A DNA stretch of 64,000 nucleotides, from positions 2,170,001-2,234,000 of the forward strand of contig NZ_CP027869.1 of the NCBI RefSeq assembly GCF_005490985.1, given 5' to 3'. This document shows, one piece after another, positions 1 to 7,066 of this stretch (position 1 is its first letter; each line of letters begins with the position of its first letter). The notes under the pieces were generated by a model. It saw only the letters and a list, made by a program, of their open reading frames with translations, did no database searches and was not told the origin of the DNA. The translations under genes and the position numbers were made by a program. The DNA comes from Curtobacterium sp. SGAir0471 (GTDB lineage: Bacteria > Actinomycetota > Actinomycetes > Actinomycetales > Microbacteriaceae).

Positions 1-1045
1 ACTTGTCGACCTGGTTCGGCTCGTCCGCGTCCTCGGGGTTGAGGTAGTCCGCGTGCCACGACGCCCGGCGCAGGTCCTCGGGGTCGCGGACGAGGATGGC
101 GCTCGACGACACCGGCTGGAAGAACGACTTGTGGAAGTCCGCCGTGACGCTCCGCGCACGCTCGATGCCCGCGAGCAGGTGTCGGCGGGTCGGGGAGACG
201 AGGAGCCCGCAGCCGTACGCGGCGTCCACGTGCAGCCAGACGTCCTCCAGGTCGCACACGTCGGCGATCGGCACGAGGGGGTCGATGCAGCCCCGGTCGG
301 TCGTGCCCGCGGTCGCGACCACGGCCATCGGGGTCCGGCCCCCGTGTCGGGTGTCGGCGATCGCGTGGGCGAGGGCGTCCGGTTGCATCCGGCCGGCGGC
401 GTCGGCCGCGACGTCGACGACGGCACGCTCGGGCAGGCCGAGCAGCATCGCCGACTTCCGGACGGAGAAATGGCTCGACGCGGCGGCGAACACGACGAGG
501 TCGTCGAGCGCCGGAGCACGGCGGGCGGACCCACGTCGTGCGGTCGTCACGGCCTGACGTGCCAGCAGGAGTGCGTGCAGGTTCGACTGCGTCCCGCCCG
601 AGGTGAAGACGCCGTCCCCGGCCGCGAACCCGATCGTCCCGGTGGCCCAGGTCACCACCCGGCGTTCGATCTCGGTGCCGATGCGGGACTGGTCCCACGT
701 GTCGACCGAGGGGTTCACGGCCGCGAGGACCGCCTCGGCGGCGACCGCGGGCACCGCGACCGGGCAGTTGAGGTGGGCGAGGGAGCCGGGGTCGTGGAAC
801 CAGACGGCCTCGGCGGCGAAGAGTTCGTCGACCTCGTCGACGGCGGCCTCCGCCGAGCCGAGGGGTCGCGCGAGGTCGATCGCCGCGACCCGGTCGCGCA
901 GGACCGACGCGGGTGTGTCGGTGGTCGGCGCCTCGACCGCGGCGAGCCGGTCGGCGGTGCGGTCGACCGCCCCGCCGACGACGCTCCGGTACCGTCCGGC
1001 GGTGTCGGACGTCAGGATCTCGAGCAGTGGTGTTTCGCTGTTCAC
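1..1045 (-). CDS. PLP-dependent diaminobutyrate/lysine decarboxylase, siderophore type (partial, C-terminus off window)
   Basis: A group II pyridoxal-phosphate decarboxylase of the DesA/L-2,4-diaminobutyrate decarboxylase type. It would remove CO2 from a basic amino acid to give the diamine used in hydroxamate siderophores. About 348 codons are visible; the C-terminus lies beyond base 1. The PLP-binding lysine is in DFHKSFFQPVSSSA (Lys306), after a conserved HVDAAYG segment, and the visible end reads NPEDADEPNQVDK, as in DesA proteins. The start is taken as GTG at 1043-1045, giving VNSETPLLEIL; no alternative start lies nearby. An IdeR/DtxR box sits 1 nt upstream, so the mRNA is probably leaderless and repressed by iron. 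The substrate (lysine, ornithine or diaminobutyrate) cannot be decided from sequence. Neither the lysine N-hydroxylase nor the siderophore synthetase is in the window; they may lie to the left. Confidence 0.87.
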   Translation of the reverse strand, partial: MNSETPLLEILTSDTAGRYRSVVGGAVDRTADRLAAVEAPTTDTPASVLRDRVAAIDLARPLGSAEAAVDEVDELFAAEAVWFHDPGSLAHLNCPVAVPAVAAEAVLAAVNPSVDTWDQSRIGTEIERRVVTWATGTIGFAAGDGVFTSGGTQSNLHALLLARQAVTTARRGSARRAPALDDLVVFAAASSHFSVRKSAMLLGLPERAVVDVAADAAGRMQPDALAHAIADTRHGGRTPMAVVATAGTTDRGCIDPLVPIADVCDLEDVWLHVDAAYGCGLLVSPTRRHLLAGIERARSVTADFHKSFFQPVSSSAILVRDPEDLRRASWHADYLNPEDADEPNQVDK

Positions 1046-1046
1046 G

Positions 1047-1065
1047 TTAGGTGAGGCTAACCTAA
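1047..1065. promoter_or_regulatory. IdeR/DtxR iron box
   Basis: The 19-bp sequence TTAGGTGAGGCTAACCTAA differs from the actinobacterial iron-box consensus TTAGGTTAGGCTAACCTAA at one position. It lies directly upstream of the siderophore decarboxylase start codon and overlaps its likely -10 hexamer (TAGCCT on the minus strand, 1054-1059), so bound IdeR/DtxR-Fe would block transcription. It is also about 85 bp upstream of the divergent flavin monooxygenase gene at 1149 and could affect that gene too. Confidence 0.88.
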
Positions 1066-1148
1066 CCGCCGGTTGAAGCGGTGCCGCGAACGGGGGAAGA
1101 CCGATCGTTCCACCCCGACCGCGTCCCCCGCGCCGGTACGCTCGCCGG

Positions 1149-2270
1149 GTGGACGTCGACACCGCGGGGCGGGGCGCGACCGTCGCCGTCGTCGGCGCCG
1201 GTCAGGCCGGCCTGTCCGCCGCCCACCACCTGCGCCGTCGGGGCTTCCGGGTCCTGCAGGGCACCGAGCCCGAGGGTGCGGTCGGCGGACGCTCCGTGGT
1301 CGTCCTCGACGCGAACGCACGGCCGGGAGGCGCGTGGCAGCACCGGTGGGCATCGCTGCGGATGGCGACGGTGAACGGCATCCACGACCTGCCGGGCATG
1401 CCGCTCCCACCCGTCGACCCCGCCGAAGCGGCCCGCTCCGCGGTCCCCCGCTACTTCGCCGCGTACGAGGCACACGAGGACCTCCCGGTGCTGCGCCCGG
1501 TCCGGGTCGGGTCGGTCGCCCCCGTCGACGACCGAGCCGACGGACCGCTCACGGTGACGACCGACCACGGCTCGTGGCGTGTGCGTGCGATCGTCAACGC
1601 GACCGGGACGTGGAACACGCCGGTCGTGCCCGACGTGCCCGGTGCCGCGACCTTCCTCGGCGAGCAACTCCACAGCCGCGAGTACGTCGACGCCGAGCAC
1701 TTCCGCGGGCGACGCGTGGCCGTCGTCGGCGGCGGCATCTCCGCCGTGCAGCTCCTCGACGAGATCAGCCTCGTCACCTCGACCGTCTGGTACACCCGCC
1801 GCGAGCCGGTCTTCCTGCCGGGTGACTTCGTCCACGAGGTCGACGGGGTCGACGTCGAGCGCCGGGTCGCCGACGACGTCCGGGCCGGACGGCCGCCCGC
1901 GAGCATCGTGTCCTACACGGGCCTGATCTGGACCGACGCCCTCCGTGCCGCCGCCCGACGCGGTGTGCTCGCGCGACGGCCGATGTTCACGCGGATCCGT
2001 CCGCACGGCGTCGTCGAGGCCGACGGCTCCGACACCTCGGTCGACGTCCTGCTCTGGGCCACCGGCTACCGCGCGGACCTCGACCACCTGCAGTCGATGC
2101 ACCTGCGCGGTCCGCTCGGCGGCGTCCCGATGGCCGGCACCCGGGTGGCCGACGAGCCGCGCGTGCACCTCATCGGGTACGGCCCGTCGCAGTCGACCGT
2201 CGGAGCGAACCGGGCGGGACGGGCCGCAGCCCGCGAGCTGGACCGGTGGCTCGACGAGCACCCCGGCTGA
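1149..2270 (+). CDS. FAD/NAD(P)-binding oxidoreductase, flavin-containing monooxygenase-like
   Basis: A 373-residue two-dinucleotide-fold flavoprotein. The FAD-binding GAGQAG is at residues 16-21, a PGGAWQHRW segment typical of flavin monooxygenases follows, a second Rossmann motif (VVGGGISA) lies near residues 190-200, and an ATG-type motif (LLWATGYRADL) near 300. It probably oxygenates a small molecule or acts as a pyridine-nucleotide oxidoreductase; the substrate is unknown. It diverges from the iron-regulated decarboxylase, so a role in siderophore chemistry is possible, but it lacks clear features of lysine/ornithine N-hydroxylases. The GTG start follows TACGCT (1137-1142) by 6 nt, so the mRNA looks leaderless. 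Confidence 0.75.
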   Translation: MDVDTAGRGATVAVVGAGQAGLSAAHHLRRRGFRVLQGTEPEGAVGGRSVVVLDANARPGGAWQHRWASLRMATVNGIHDLPGMPLPPVDPAEAARSAVPRYFAAYEAHEDLPVLRPVRVGSVAPVDDRADGPLTVTTDHGSWRVRAIVNATGTWNTPVVPDVPGAATFLGEQLHSREYVDAEHFRGRRVAVVGGGISAVQLLDEISLVTSTVWYTRREPVFLPGDFVHEVDGVDVERRVADDVRAGRPPASIVSYTGLIWTDALRAAARRGVLARRPMFTRIRPHGVVEADGSDTSVDVLLWATGYRADLDHLQSMHLRGPLGGVPMAGTRVADEPRVHLIGYGPSQSTVGANRAGRAAARELDRWLDEHPG

Positions 2271-2282
2271 CCACGCACTCCC

Positions 2283-2317
2283 GACCACTTACCACTGACC
2301 ACTGACCACTGACCACC
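2283..2317. repeat. 7-bp tandem repeat (GACCACT) x5
   Basis: Five adjacent 7-bp units begin at 2283, 2290, 2297, 2304 and 2311 (GACCACT, TACCACT, GACCACT, GACCACT, GACCACC). They fill the 68-bp gap between two convergent genes. No gene or terminator explains them. Confidence 0.85.
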
Positions 2318-2338
2318 GCGCCGCCCCGATCGGCAGCC

Positions 2339-3544
2339 TCAGGCAGCCGGAACGGGCGGCAGCTCGCGATCGGTCTCCGCGACACGGGTGGCCTTCGCCG
2401 CGAGGCCCTGCAGCGGCCCCTCGAGCAGCACCTTGTCGGCGACGTGGCGGAGCGCGAGGCCGAGCCGCGTACGGGGGTAGGCGAACCGGACGATCCCGCG
2501 CGGGATGCCCTGCACGTCGTCGACGAGCGGTCGCATCCAGTCGTCGAACGCCGCGAGCGCCCGGTCGAGCGCGTCGCGGCCCGAGGACCGACCGGCCACC
2601 GACGCCGCGAGGACGTACCCGCTCGTCAACGCGAGCGACGCGCCGCCCCCGCCCATCGGCGTGACGCACCACGCCGCGTCCCCGACGACCGCGACCCGGC
2701 CCCGGCGCCAGACGGGCATCCGGACCTGGGTGAGCCGGTCGACGTAGACGTCGTCCGACGTCGCGAAGCCGTCGAGCACGCGACGGGACTCCCACCCGGC
2801 GTCCGCGAAGCGTTCCTCGAGCCGCTCCTGCACCCGCTCGCGATCGGCGCCGGTCGCCCCGTCGTCGTCACCGGCCCAGGCCAGGATCGCGCGGGTGGTG
2901 TCGTACGGGTCCGGGCGGAGGTGCACCTGTCGTCCACCGACCGCGTTGTACCAGCGCCACCGGCGGTCGTCGGAGTTCGTCCGCGGGATCGTGCCGAACG
3001 CCATCGTGACCCCCAGGTCCCGTTCGTCGACGTCGCCAGGGTGGTCGAACACGAGCGCCCGGGTGGTCGAGCGGACCCCCTCGGCGACCACGAGCAGGTC
3101 AGCCCGGAGGACCCGGCCGCGGTCGGTCGTGACGGTGACACGGTCGGGGACGGTGTCGTCGACGTCGGTGATCCGCTCCCCGAACACGAGGGTCACGCCG
3201 TCGGGCAGCGTGTCGAGGACCGTCCGCGCCAGGTCGCCGCGGAGCACCTCGAGCTCGGCGGTCGCACCGTCCGGGCCCTCCGGCAGCGTCGCGGTGACGC
3301 GTCCGTCGGTGTCGACCAGGACCGTGCCGGTCTCGGTGGTGTTCGCGGCACGGACGGCCTCCGTCAGTCCCATGCGCTCGAGCACCTGCTTTGCGACACC
3401 GCGGACGTCGACGTTCTGGCCGCCGTCGCGGAAGGCCGGCGCGCGTTCGACGACGGTGACCTGCCAACCGGTGTGCCGCAGCCACCAGGCGGCGGACAGA
3501 CCTGCGATGCTCGCTCCCGAGATCACTGCGTGTGGTGCGGACAT
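2339..3544 (-). CDS. FAD-dependent monooxygenase (PHBH-fold)
   Basis: A 401-residue flavin monooxygenase of the p-hydroxybenzoate hydroxylase/TetX-like class, likely to hydroxylate an aromatic or other small substrate using NAD(P)H. The N-terminal dinucleotide motif GASIAG is at residues 10-15, an Arg-rich FAD-contact segment (VLRGDLARTVL) is central, and the GD motif (VVGDAAWCVTPMGGGGASLA) follows about two thirds along. The start at MSAPHAVISG puts the Rossmann strand at the right distance from the N-terminus; longer upstream reading would run into the MarR gene. It is divergent from that gene with a perfect palindrome between, so it is probably the target of the regulator. The substrate is unknown; drug or xenobiotic oxidation is an inference from the MarR pairing. 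Confidence 0.82.
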   Translation of the reverse strand: MSAPHAVISGASIAGLSAAWWLRHTGWQVTVVERAPAFRDGGQNVDVRGVAKQVLERMGLTEAVRAANTTETGTVLVDTDGRVTATLPEGPDGATAELEVLRGDLARTVLDTLPDGVTLVFGERITDVDDTVPDRVTVTTDRGRVLRADLLVVAEGVRSTTRALVFDHPGDVDERDLGVTMAFGTIPRTNSDDRRWRWYNAVGGRQVHLRPDPYDTTRAILAWAGDDDGATGADRERVQERLEERFADAGWESRRVLDGFATSDDVYVDRLTQVRMPVWRRGRVAVVGDAAWCVTPMGGGGASLALTSGYVLAASVAGRSSGRDALDRALAAFDDWMRPLVDDVQGIPRGIVRFAYPRTRLGLALRHVADKVLLEGPLQGLAAKATRVAETDRELPPVPAA

Positions 3545-3597
3545 GTCCTGCTCCTCGTGTGCGACGGCCGGCGACCCGTACGCCTGCTTGTGCTTTA

Positions 3598-3616
3598 CAG
3601 TGAAGTGACTTGACTG
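3598..3616. promoter_or_regulatory. Palindromic operator, probable MarR site
   Basis: The 19-bp sequence CAGTGAAGTGACTTGACTG reads CAGT-N-AAGT-N-ACTT-N-ACTG: every position outside the three spacer bases is perfectly symmetrical. It lies between the divergent monooxygenase start (3544) and the MarR start (3630), immediately before the MarR ribosome binding site GGAGG (3618-3622). Size and symmetry fit a MarR dimer site controlling both genes. Confidence 0.78.
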
Positions 3617-3629
3617 TGGAGGAACCTGG

Positions 3630-4139
3630 ATGCCGGACGTCGACCCGCTCGAGACCGCGTGGACCGAGGACGAGATCGCCGTGATGCACCGACTCCGCGA
3701 CTGGGCGGTGGCGTTCGACGAACTGAACCGGCACCTCGGCACGTGGGTGGGCCTGTCCCCCACCGACGCGAACGCCCTCGGGCAGGTGCTGTGGGCGGAA
3801 CGGGCGGGGACGACGCTGTCCCCCGCGCAGCTCGCGCGGCAGATCGGCATGACGTCCGGGGCGACGTCGGTGCTCGTCGACCGACTGGAGACCGCGGGTC
3901 ACGTCACGCGGCACCGGGAGAGCACCGACCGCCGCCGTGTGACCCTCCGGACGACCGAGACCGCTCGTGTGGCGAACGAGGCGTTCCTCGGGTTCGCCGG
4001 ACGCGAGGTCGCCGGTGCCCTGCGTGCGTCCGATGCCGACGAGGTCCGTTCGGCACTGGCGTTCCTCGACCGGATGACGACCGCGGCGACCGCCGCCAAC
4101 GCCCGGCTCTCGGGACACGAGCGCGATGGGCGGGCCTGA
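3630..4139 (+). CDS. MarR-family transcriptional regulator
   Basis: A 169-residue winged-helix regulator. The recognition helix region reads LARQIGMTSGATSVLVDRLE and the wing follows as HVTRHRESTDRRRVTL, the DxRR hallmark of MarR proteins. It is expected to bind the palindrome at 3598-3616 as a dimer and release it on binding a small ligand, controlling itself and the divergent FAD monooxygenase. The ATG is preceded by GGAGG at 7 nt spacing, so this start is well supported. The ligand is unknown. A strong bidirectional terminator follows about 70 bp downstream. Confidence 0.9.
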   Translation: MPDVDPLETAWTEDEIAVMHRLRDWAVAFDELNRHLGTWVGLSPTDANALGQVLWAERAGTTLSPAQLARQIGMTSGATSVLVDRLETAGHVTRHRESTDRRRVTLRTTETARVANEAFLGFAGREVAGALRASDADEVRSALAFLDRMTTAATAANARLSGHERDGRA

Positions 4140-4211
4140 CGCGACCGAACGCCGGGCGGCGCGGACACCCCCGGACGACAGCGACCCCGGACCGCGCAGC
4201 CCGGAACGACG

Positions 4212-4245
4212 GAACCCCCTCCGAGCCGGAGCTCGGAGGGGGTTC
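4212..4245. terminator. Bidirectional terminator, MarR gene / tRNA-Glu
   Basis: A perfect 15-bp stem (4212-4226 with 4231-4245) closes a 4-nt CGGA loop. It lies between the MarR gene and the minus-strand tRNA-Glu pair and can end both transcripts. No U-tract follows, as is common in high-GC actinobacteria. Confidence 0.85.
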
Positions 4246-4252
4246 TGCGGTG

Positions 4253-4328
4253 TGGTGACCCCAGCGGGATTCGAACCCGCGTTACCGCCGTGAGAGGGCG
4301 ACGTACTAGGCCGCTATACGATGGGGCC
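4253..4328 (-). tRNA. tRNA-Glu (CUC), copy 2
   Basis: A 76-nt tRNA with the 3' CCA encoded. The acceptor pairs GGCCCCA with TGGGGTC, the T-loop reads GTTCGAATC, and the anticodon loop CTCTCAC gives anticodon CUC (codon GAG). It is identical to the copy at 4386-4461, lies 57 bp downstream of it and is probably cotranscribed with it. Confidence 0.96.
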
Positions 4329-4385
4329 GCACGCCCCGCTCGGGAGCGGGACGCACTCGTTGTCGGACTCGGTGGTAGCCACCTG

Positions 4386-4461
4386 TGGTGACCCCAGCGG
4401 GATTCGAACCCGCGTTACCGCCGTGAGAGGGCGACGTACTAGGCCGCTATACGATGGGGCC
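4386..4461 (-). tRNA. tRNA-Glu (CUC), copy 1
   Basis: A 76-nt tRNA identical in sequence to the copy at 4253-4328, with anticodon CUC and an encoded CCA end. It is the promoter-proximal member of the pair, about 18 nt downstream of a well-formed promoter. Confidence 0.96.
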
Positions 4462-4478
4462 GTTCCGACAACCCGATA

Positions 4479-4507
4479 AGTATGGCACAACGCGCGCACG
4501 CTGCCAA
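4479..4507 (-). promoter_or_regulatory. Promoter of the tRNA-Glu pair
   Basis: On the minus strand, TTGGCA (4502-4507) and CATACT (4479-4484) are separated by exactly 17 bp. Transcription would begin near 4472, about 10 nt before the first tRNA. No other gene lies on this strand here. Confidence 0.7.
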
Positions 4508-4559
4508 AACGAGGCGTGTCGCCCGGGTGTGCCGCGCCTCCGGGCCGACGCTGCGGGGC

Positions 4560-5192
4560 TCAGATCGTGAGCGACTCACCGGGCCGGAGCACGACGAGTT
4601 CCCCGTCCCCGAGCGCCTCGCGCTGGCGGTCCGTGTGCATCGCGAAGCCGATCTCGGACAGCGTCGCCTCGTGCACCGGGAAGGCCCGCTGCGGGCGGAC
4701 GGCGGCGATCCAGTCCATCATCTCCTCGACCTTGAGCCACGGCGCCCCGACCGGGGCCGCGAGGACCTCGACCGGGACGCCGGGCACCGTGTACGCGTCG
4801 CCGGGGTGGAAGAGCCGACCGTCCACCAGGACGCCGGTGTTGTCGACGACGGGCACCGAGGAGTGGATGCGCTGGTGCCGGGCGCCGTGGAAGTCGAGCG
4901 TGAAGGGGCCGGGCGCGCGGTGGTCGCCGTCACCGACCACCTCGACCGCGATGCCCGCGTCGGCCAGTGCCGCGCGCACCCCCGACGGCCCGAGGACCAC
5001 CGCGTCCGGGTTCCGGTCGAGGATCCCGCGCAGCTGCTCCGGGGTCCCGTGGTCCGGGTGCTCGTGCGTGACGACGACGGCCACGACACCGTCGACGTCG
5101 ACCGACCGGGTGAAGCCGCCGGGGTCGATCACGAGGCGCGCCCCGTCCTTCGTGACGACCTGGCACGCGTGTTCGAGCTTCGTGACCTCCAT
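4560..5192 (-). CDS. MBL-fold metallo-hydrolase
   Basis: A 210-residue metallo-beta-lactamase-fold protein with the metal motif THEHPDH (His43, His45, Asp47, His48), followed by a His in the FHGARHQRIHS segment, Asp in LFHPGDAYT and His in the final PVHEATLSEIG. These form the usual two-metal site of UlaG/UPF0173-like hydrolases. The substrate is unknown; small size and lack of extra domains suggest a general ester or phosphodiester hydrolase. The ATG follows TAGGGT (5200-5205) by 7 nt, so the mRNA is probably leaderless. It diverges from the first glycan-locus gene and marks its left border. Confidence 0.85.
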   Translation of the reverse strand: MEVTKLEHACQVVTKDGARLVIDPGGFTRSVDVDGVVAVVVTHEHPDHGTPEQLRGILDRNPDAVVLGPSGVRAALADAGIAVEVVGDGDHRAPGPFTLDFHGARHQRIHSSVPVVDNTGVLVDGRLFHPGDAYTVPGVPVEVLAAPVGAPWLKVEEMMDWIAAVRPQRAFPVHEATLSEIGFAMHTDRQREALGDGELVVLRPGESLTI

Positions 5193-5294
5193 GCCGGTGA
5201 CCCTACGCGCGCGGCTGCGGGGTTCCGCACGGCTCCCGCCACCGTTCAGCCCCACCGTTGTCCGGCGCGTGGCGCTGCCCGTAGCGTCCGGGTC

Positions 5295-6638
5295 ATGGCC
5301 ACCCCCACCGCCGTCGCCCTGCCCGGTCCCCGGCGTGTCGTGCACGTCGACCTGGATGCCGCGCTGCCGGCACTCGTCGCCGACGCGACCGGTGCGGACG
5401 CGCTCGTCGTCGGGCACCGTGACGGCGTCCCGGTCTGCACGTCCGCGGTGGCGCTGACGGACGACGCGTCGGACGCCGCGAGGGTGCTGACCGCGCTCGC
5501 TGCCGCGTCGTCGGCATCCGCCTCGCCCCCGGCACCCGTCGACGACCACGACCTGCCGTCCGTGTCCGTGGTGGTGTCCACGGTCGTCGACCGGGTGGAC
5601 GACCTCGGCCGACTGCTCGACGTCCTGGAGCACCTGGACTACCCGGAGCACGAGGTCCTGGTGGTCGACAACCGCGTGCGGGTCCCCGCCGACGACCCGC
5701 TGCCGGCCCTGCTCGCGGGGCGGGCGGTCCGGCTCGTCGAGGAACGGCGACCGGGACTGTCCGCCGGCCGGAACGCCGGGATCGCGGCGGCCCGCGGCGA
5801 GGTCGTGGCGTTCACCGACGACGACGTCCGGGTCGACCCGCGCTGGCTCCGGGCCCTCGGCGAGCGCTTCGTCCGCGAGCCCGGCCTCGACGCGGTCAGC
5901 GGCGTGATCCTGCCGGCCGAGCTCCAGACGCCCGCACAGGTCTGGTACGAGGCGTACTACGGAGGGTTCAGCGGCGAGCGCTCCTTCGAGCCGGTGACGA
6001 TCGTGCCCGAGGACGTGCCCGGCCCCATGCGGTTCGCCCGTGTCACGGCGGTGCGCCCGGACGGCACCGTCCGTCGGCGGTTCCCGGTGTACGGCATCGG
6101 TGCGTACGGGGCCGGCGCGAACATGGCGTTCCGCCGGACGCTGCTCGAGGCGGTCGGCGGCTTCGACCCGACGCTCGGCGCCGGGTCCCCCGCTCGCGGC
6201 GGCGAGGACCTGGCGATGTTCGTCGAGACCCTCTGGCGCGGCGGACGCGTCGGCTTCGAACCCCGCGCGGTCGTGCACCACCGGCACCGCCGCACGATCG
6301 CCGAGCTGCACGCACAGCTGCACGGCAACGGGGTCGGCTTCACGGCCCTGCTCTGCGCGCTGGTCGCCAGGGACCGACGGCACCTCGCCGTCCTCGCGCG
6401 GCTCGTGCCGCTCGCGGCGACGGCGAAGGCCCGGGGTGCGATCGATGCCGTGTTCCGCGGGCGGGGTGCCGATGACCGGGCGGCCACGGTCCCGACGCTG
6501 CCGGCGGCGCCGAGCACGCCGGTGCCGCGGTCGCTGGCGCTGCACGAGCTCCGGGGCTTCCCGGCCGGCCCGTCGGCGTGGTTCCGGAGTCGACGACGCT
6601 GGCGCGACGTCGAGGCGGGTCGCTCGCTGGCCGGATGA
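5295..6638 (+). CDS. GT2-family glycosyltransferase with N-terminal extension
   Basis: A 447-residue family 2 glycosyltransferase. The first 90 or so residues form an uncharacterised Ala/Val-rich domain. The GT-A catalytic domain starts at LPSVSVVVSTVVDR and contains VVDN, GLSAGRNAGIAAARG, FTDDDVRVDPRWL (the DxD-type metal motif), an acceptor-loop GAGANMAFRR, and the ED-containing GGEDLAMF. It would add a sugar from a nucleotide donor to a growing surface glycan at the cytosolic membrane face. The usual CTRDR of this subgroup is STVVDR here. It is a paralogue of the gene at 11958-13361. The ATG follows TAGCGT (5282-5287) by 7 nt, suggesting a leaderless mRNA. Sugar specificity cannot be read. 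Confidence 0.88.
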   Translation: MATPTAVALPGPRRVVHVDLDAALPALVADATGADALVVGHRDGVPVCTSAVALTDDASDAARVLTALAAASSASASPPAPVDDHDLPSVSVVVSTVVDRVDDLGRLLDVLEHLDYPEHEVLVVDNRVRVPADDPLPALLAGRAVRLVEERRPGLSAGRNAGIAAARGEVVAFTDDDVRVDPRWLRALGERFVREPGLDAVSGVILPAELQTPAQVWYEAYYGGFSGERSFEPVTIVPEDVPGPMRFARVTAVRPDGTVRRRFPVYGIGAYGAGANMAFRRTLLEAVGGFDPTLGAGSPARGGEDLAMFVETLWRGGRVGFEPRAVVHHRHRRTIAELHAQLHGNGVGFTALLCALVARDRRHLAVLARLVPLAATAKARGAIDAVFRGRGADDRAATVPTLPAAPSTPVPRSLALHELRGFPAGPSAWFRSRRRWRDVEAGRSLAG

Positions 6639-6714
6639 CCTCGGGCGTCTGCGCGTGCGCGCCCGTAGGATCGGTCACGTCCCGACGGCAGCGCGTCGGG
6701 TGCGAGGAGGACGC

Positions 6715-6936
6715 ATGCTGCTGGGCACCGACACCACGCGCCGTGGCGTCCGTCCGACCGCACACACGGCGGCAGCGCCCTCCGTGACCACCGTGTCGCT
6801 GCTGCCCGTCGTCGCGTCGAGCGCGACCGACACCGCCACGTGTGCCTGCGGCCACGGGCAGGAGGCACACGAGCACTACCGTCCCGGCTCGGACTGCGCG
6901 CTCTGCGACTGTCCGCGGTTCCGCCGCAGGCGCTGA
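6715..6936 (+). CDS. Small Cys/His-rich protein, zinc-ribbon-like
   Basis: A 73-residue protein not recognised by name. The C-terminal third reads CACGHGQEAHEHY, then GSDCALCDCPRFRRRR, so five Cys and three His are available for metal binding, in a pattern CxCGHxxxxHxHYxxGxxCxxCxC. The N-terminal half is Thr/Ala-rich and low in information. The ATG is preceded by GAGGAGG (6704-6710) at 4 nt, a strong ribosome binding site, which together with the motif shows that this is a real gene. It sits between two glycosyltransferase genes but nothing ties it to glycan synthesis. It may bind zinc and nucleic acid or a protein partner; this is inference. Confidence 0.72.
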   Translation: MLLGTDTTRRGVRPTAHTAAAPSVTTVSLLPVVASSATDTATCACGHGQEAHEHYRPGSDCALCDCPRFRRRR

Positions 6937-7066
6937 CGGAGCGGGACCGAGGGAGCGGCACCGGGGCGGCAGCACCGTGGGGGCCCGTGCGGGAAACCGC
7001 CGCATCCCCGCAGGCGCCCCGAGGGTTCCTTGTCCGGCCTTCCGGGCCGGAGTTAGCGTCGCTGGC

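Noticed and set aside
1149..2270. Lysine/ornithine N-hydroxylase of siderophore synthesis
   Set aside because: The overall pattern fits general flavin monooxygenase-like proteins; family-specific motifs of IucD/SidA enzymes were not seen.
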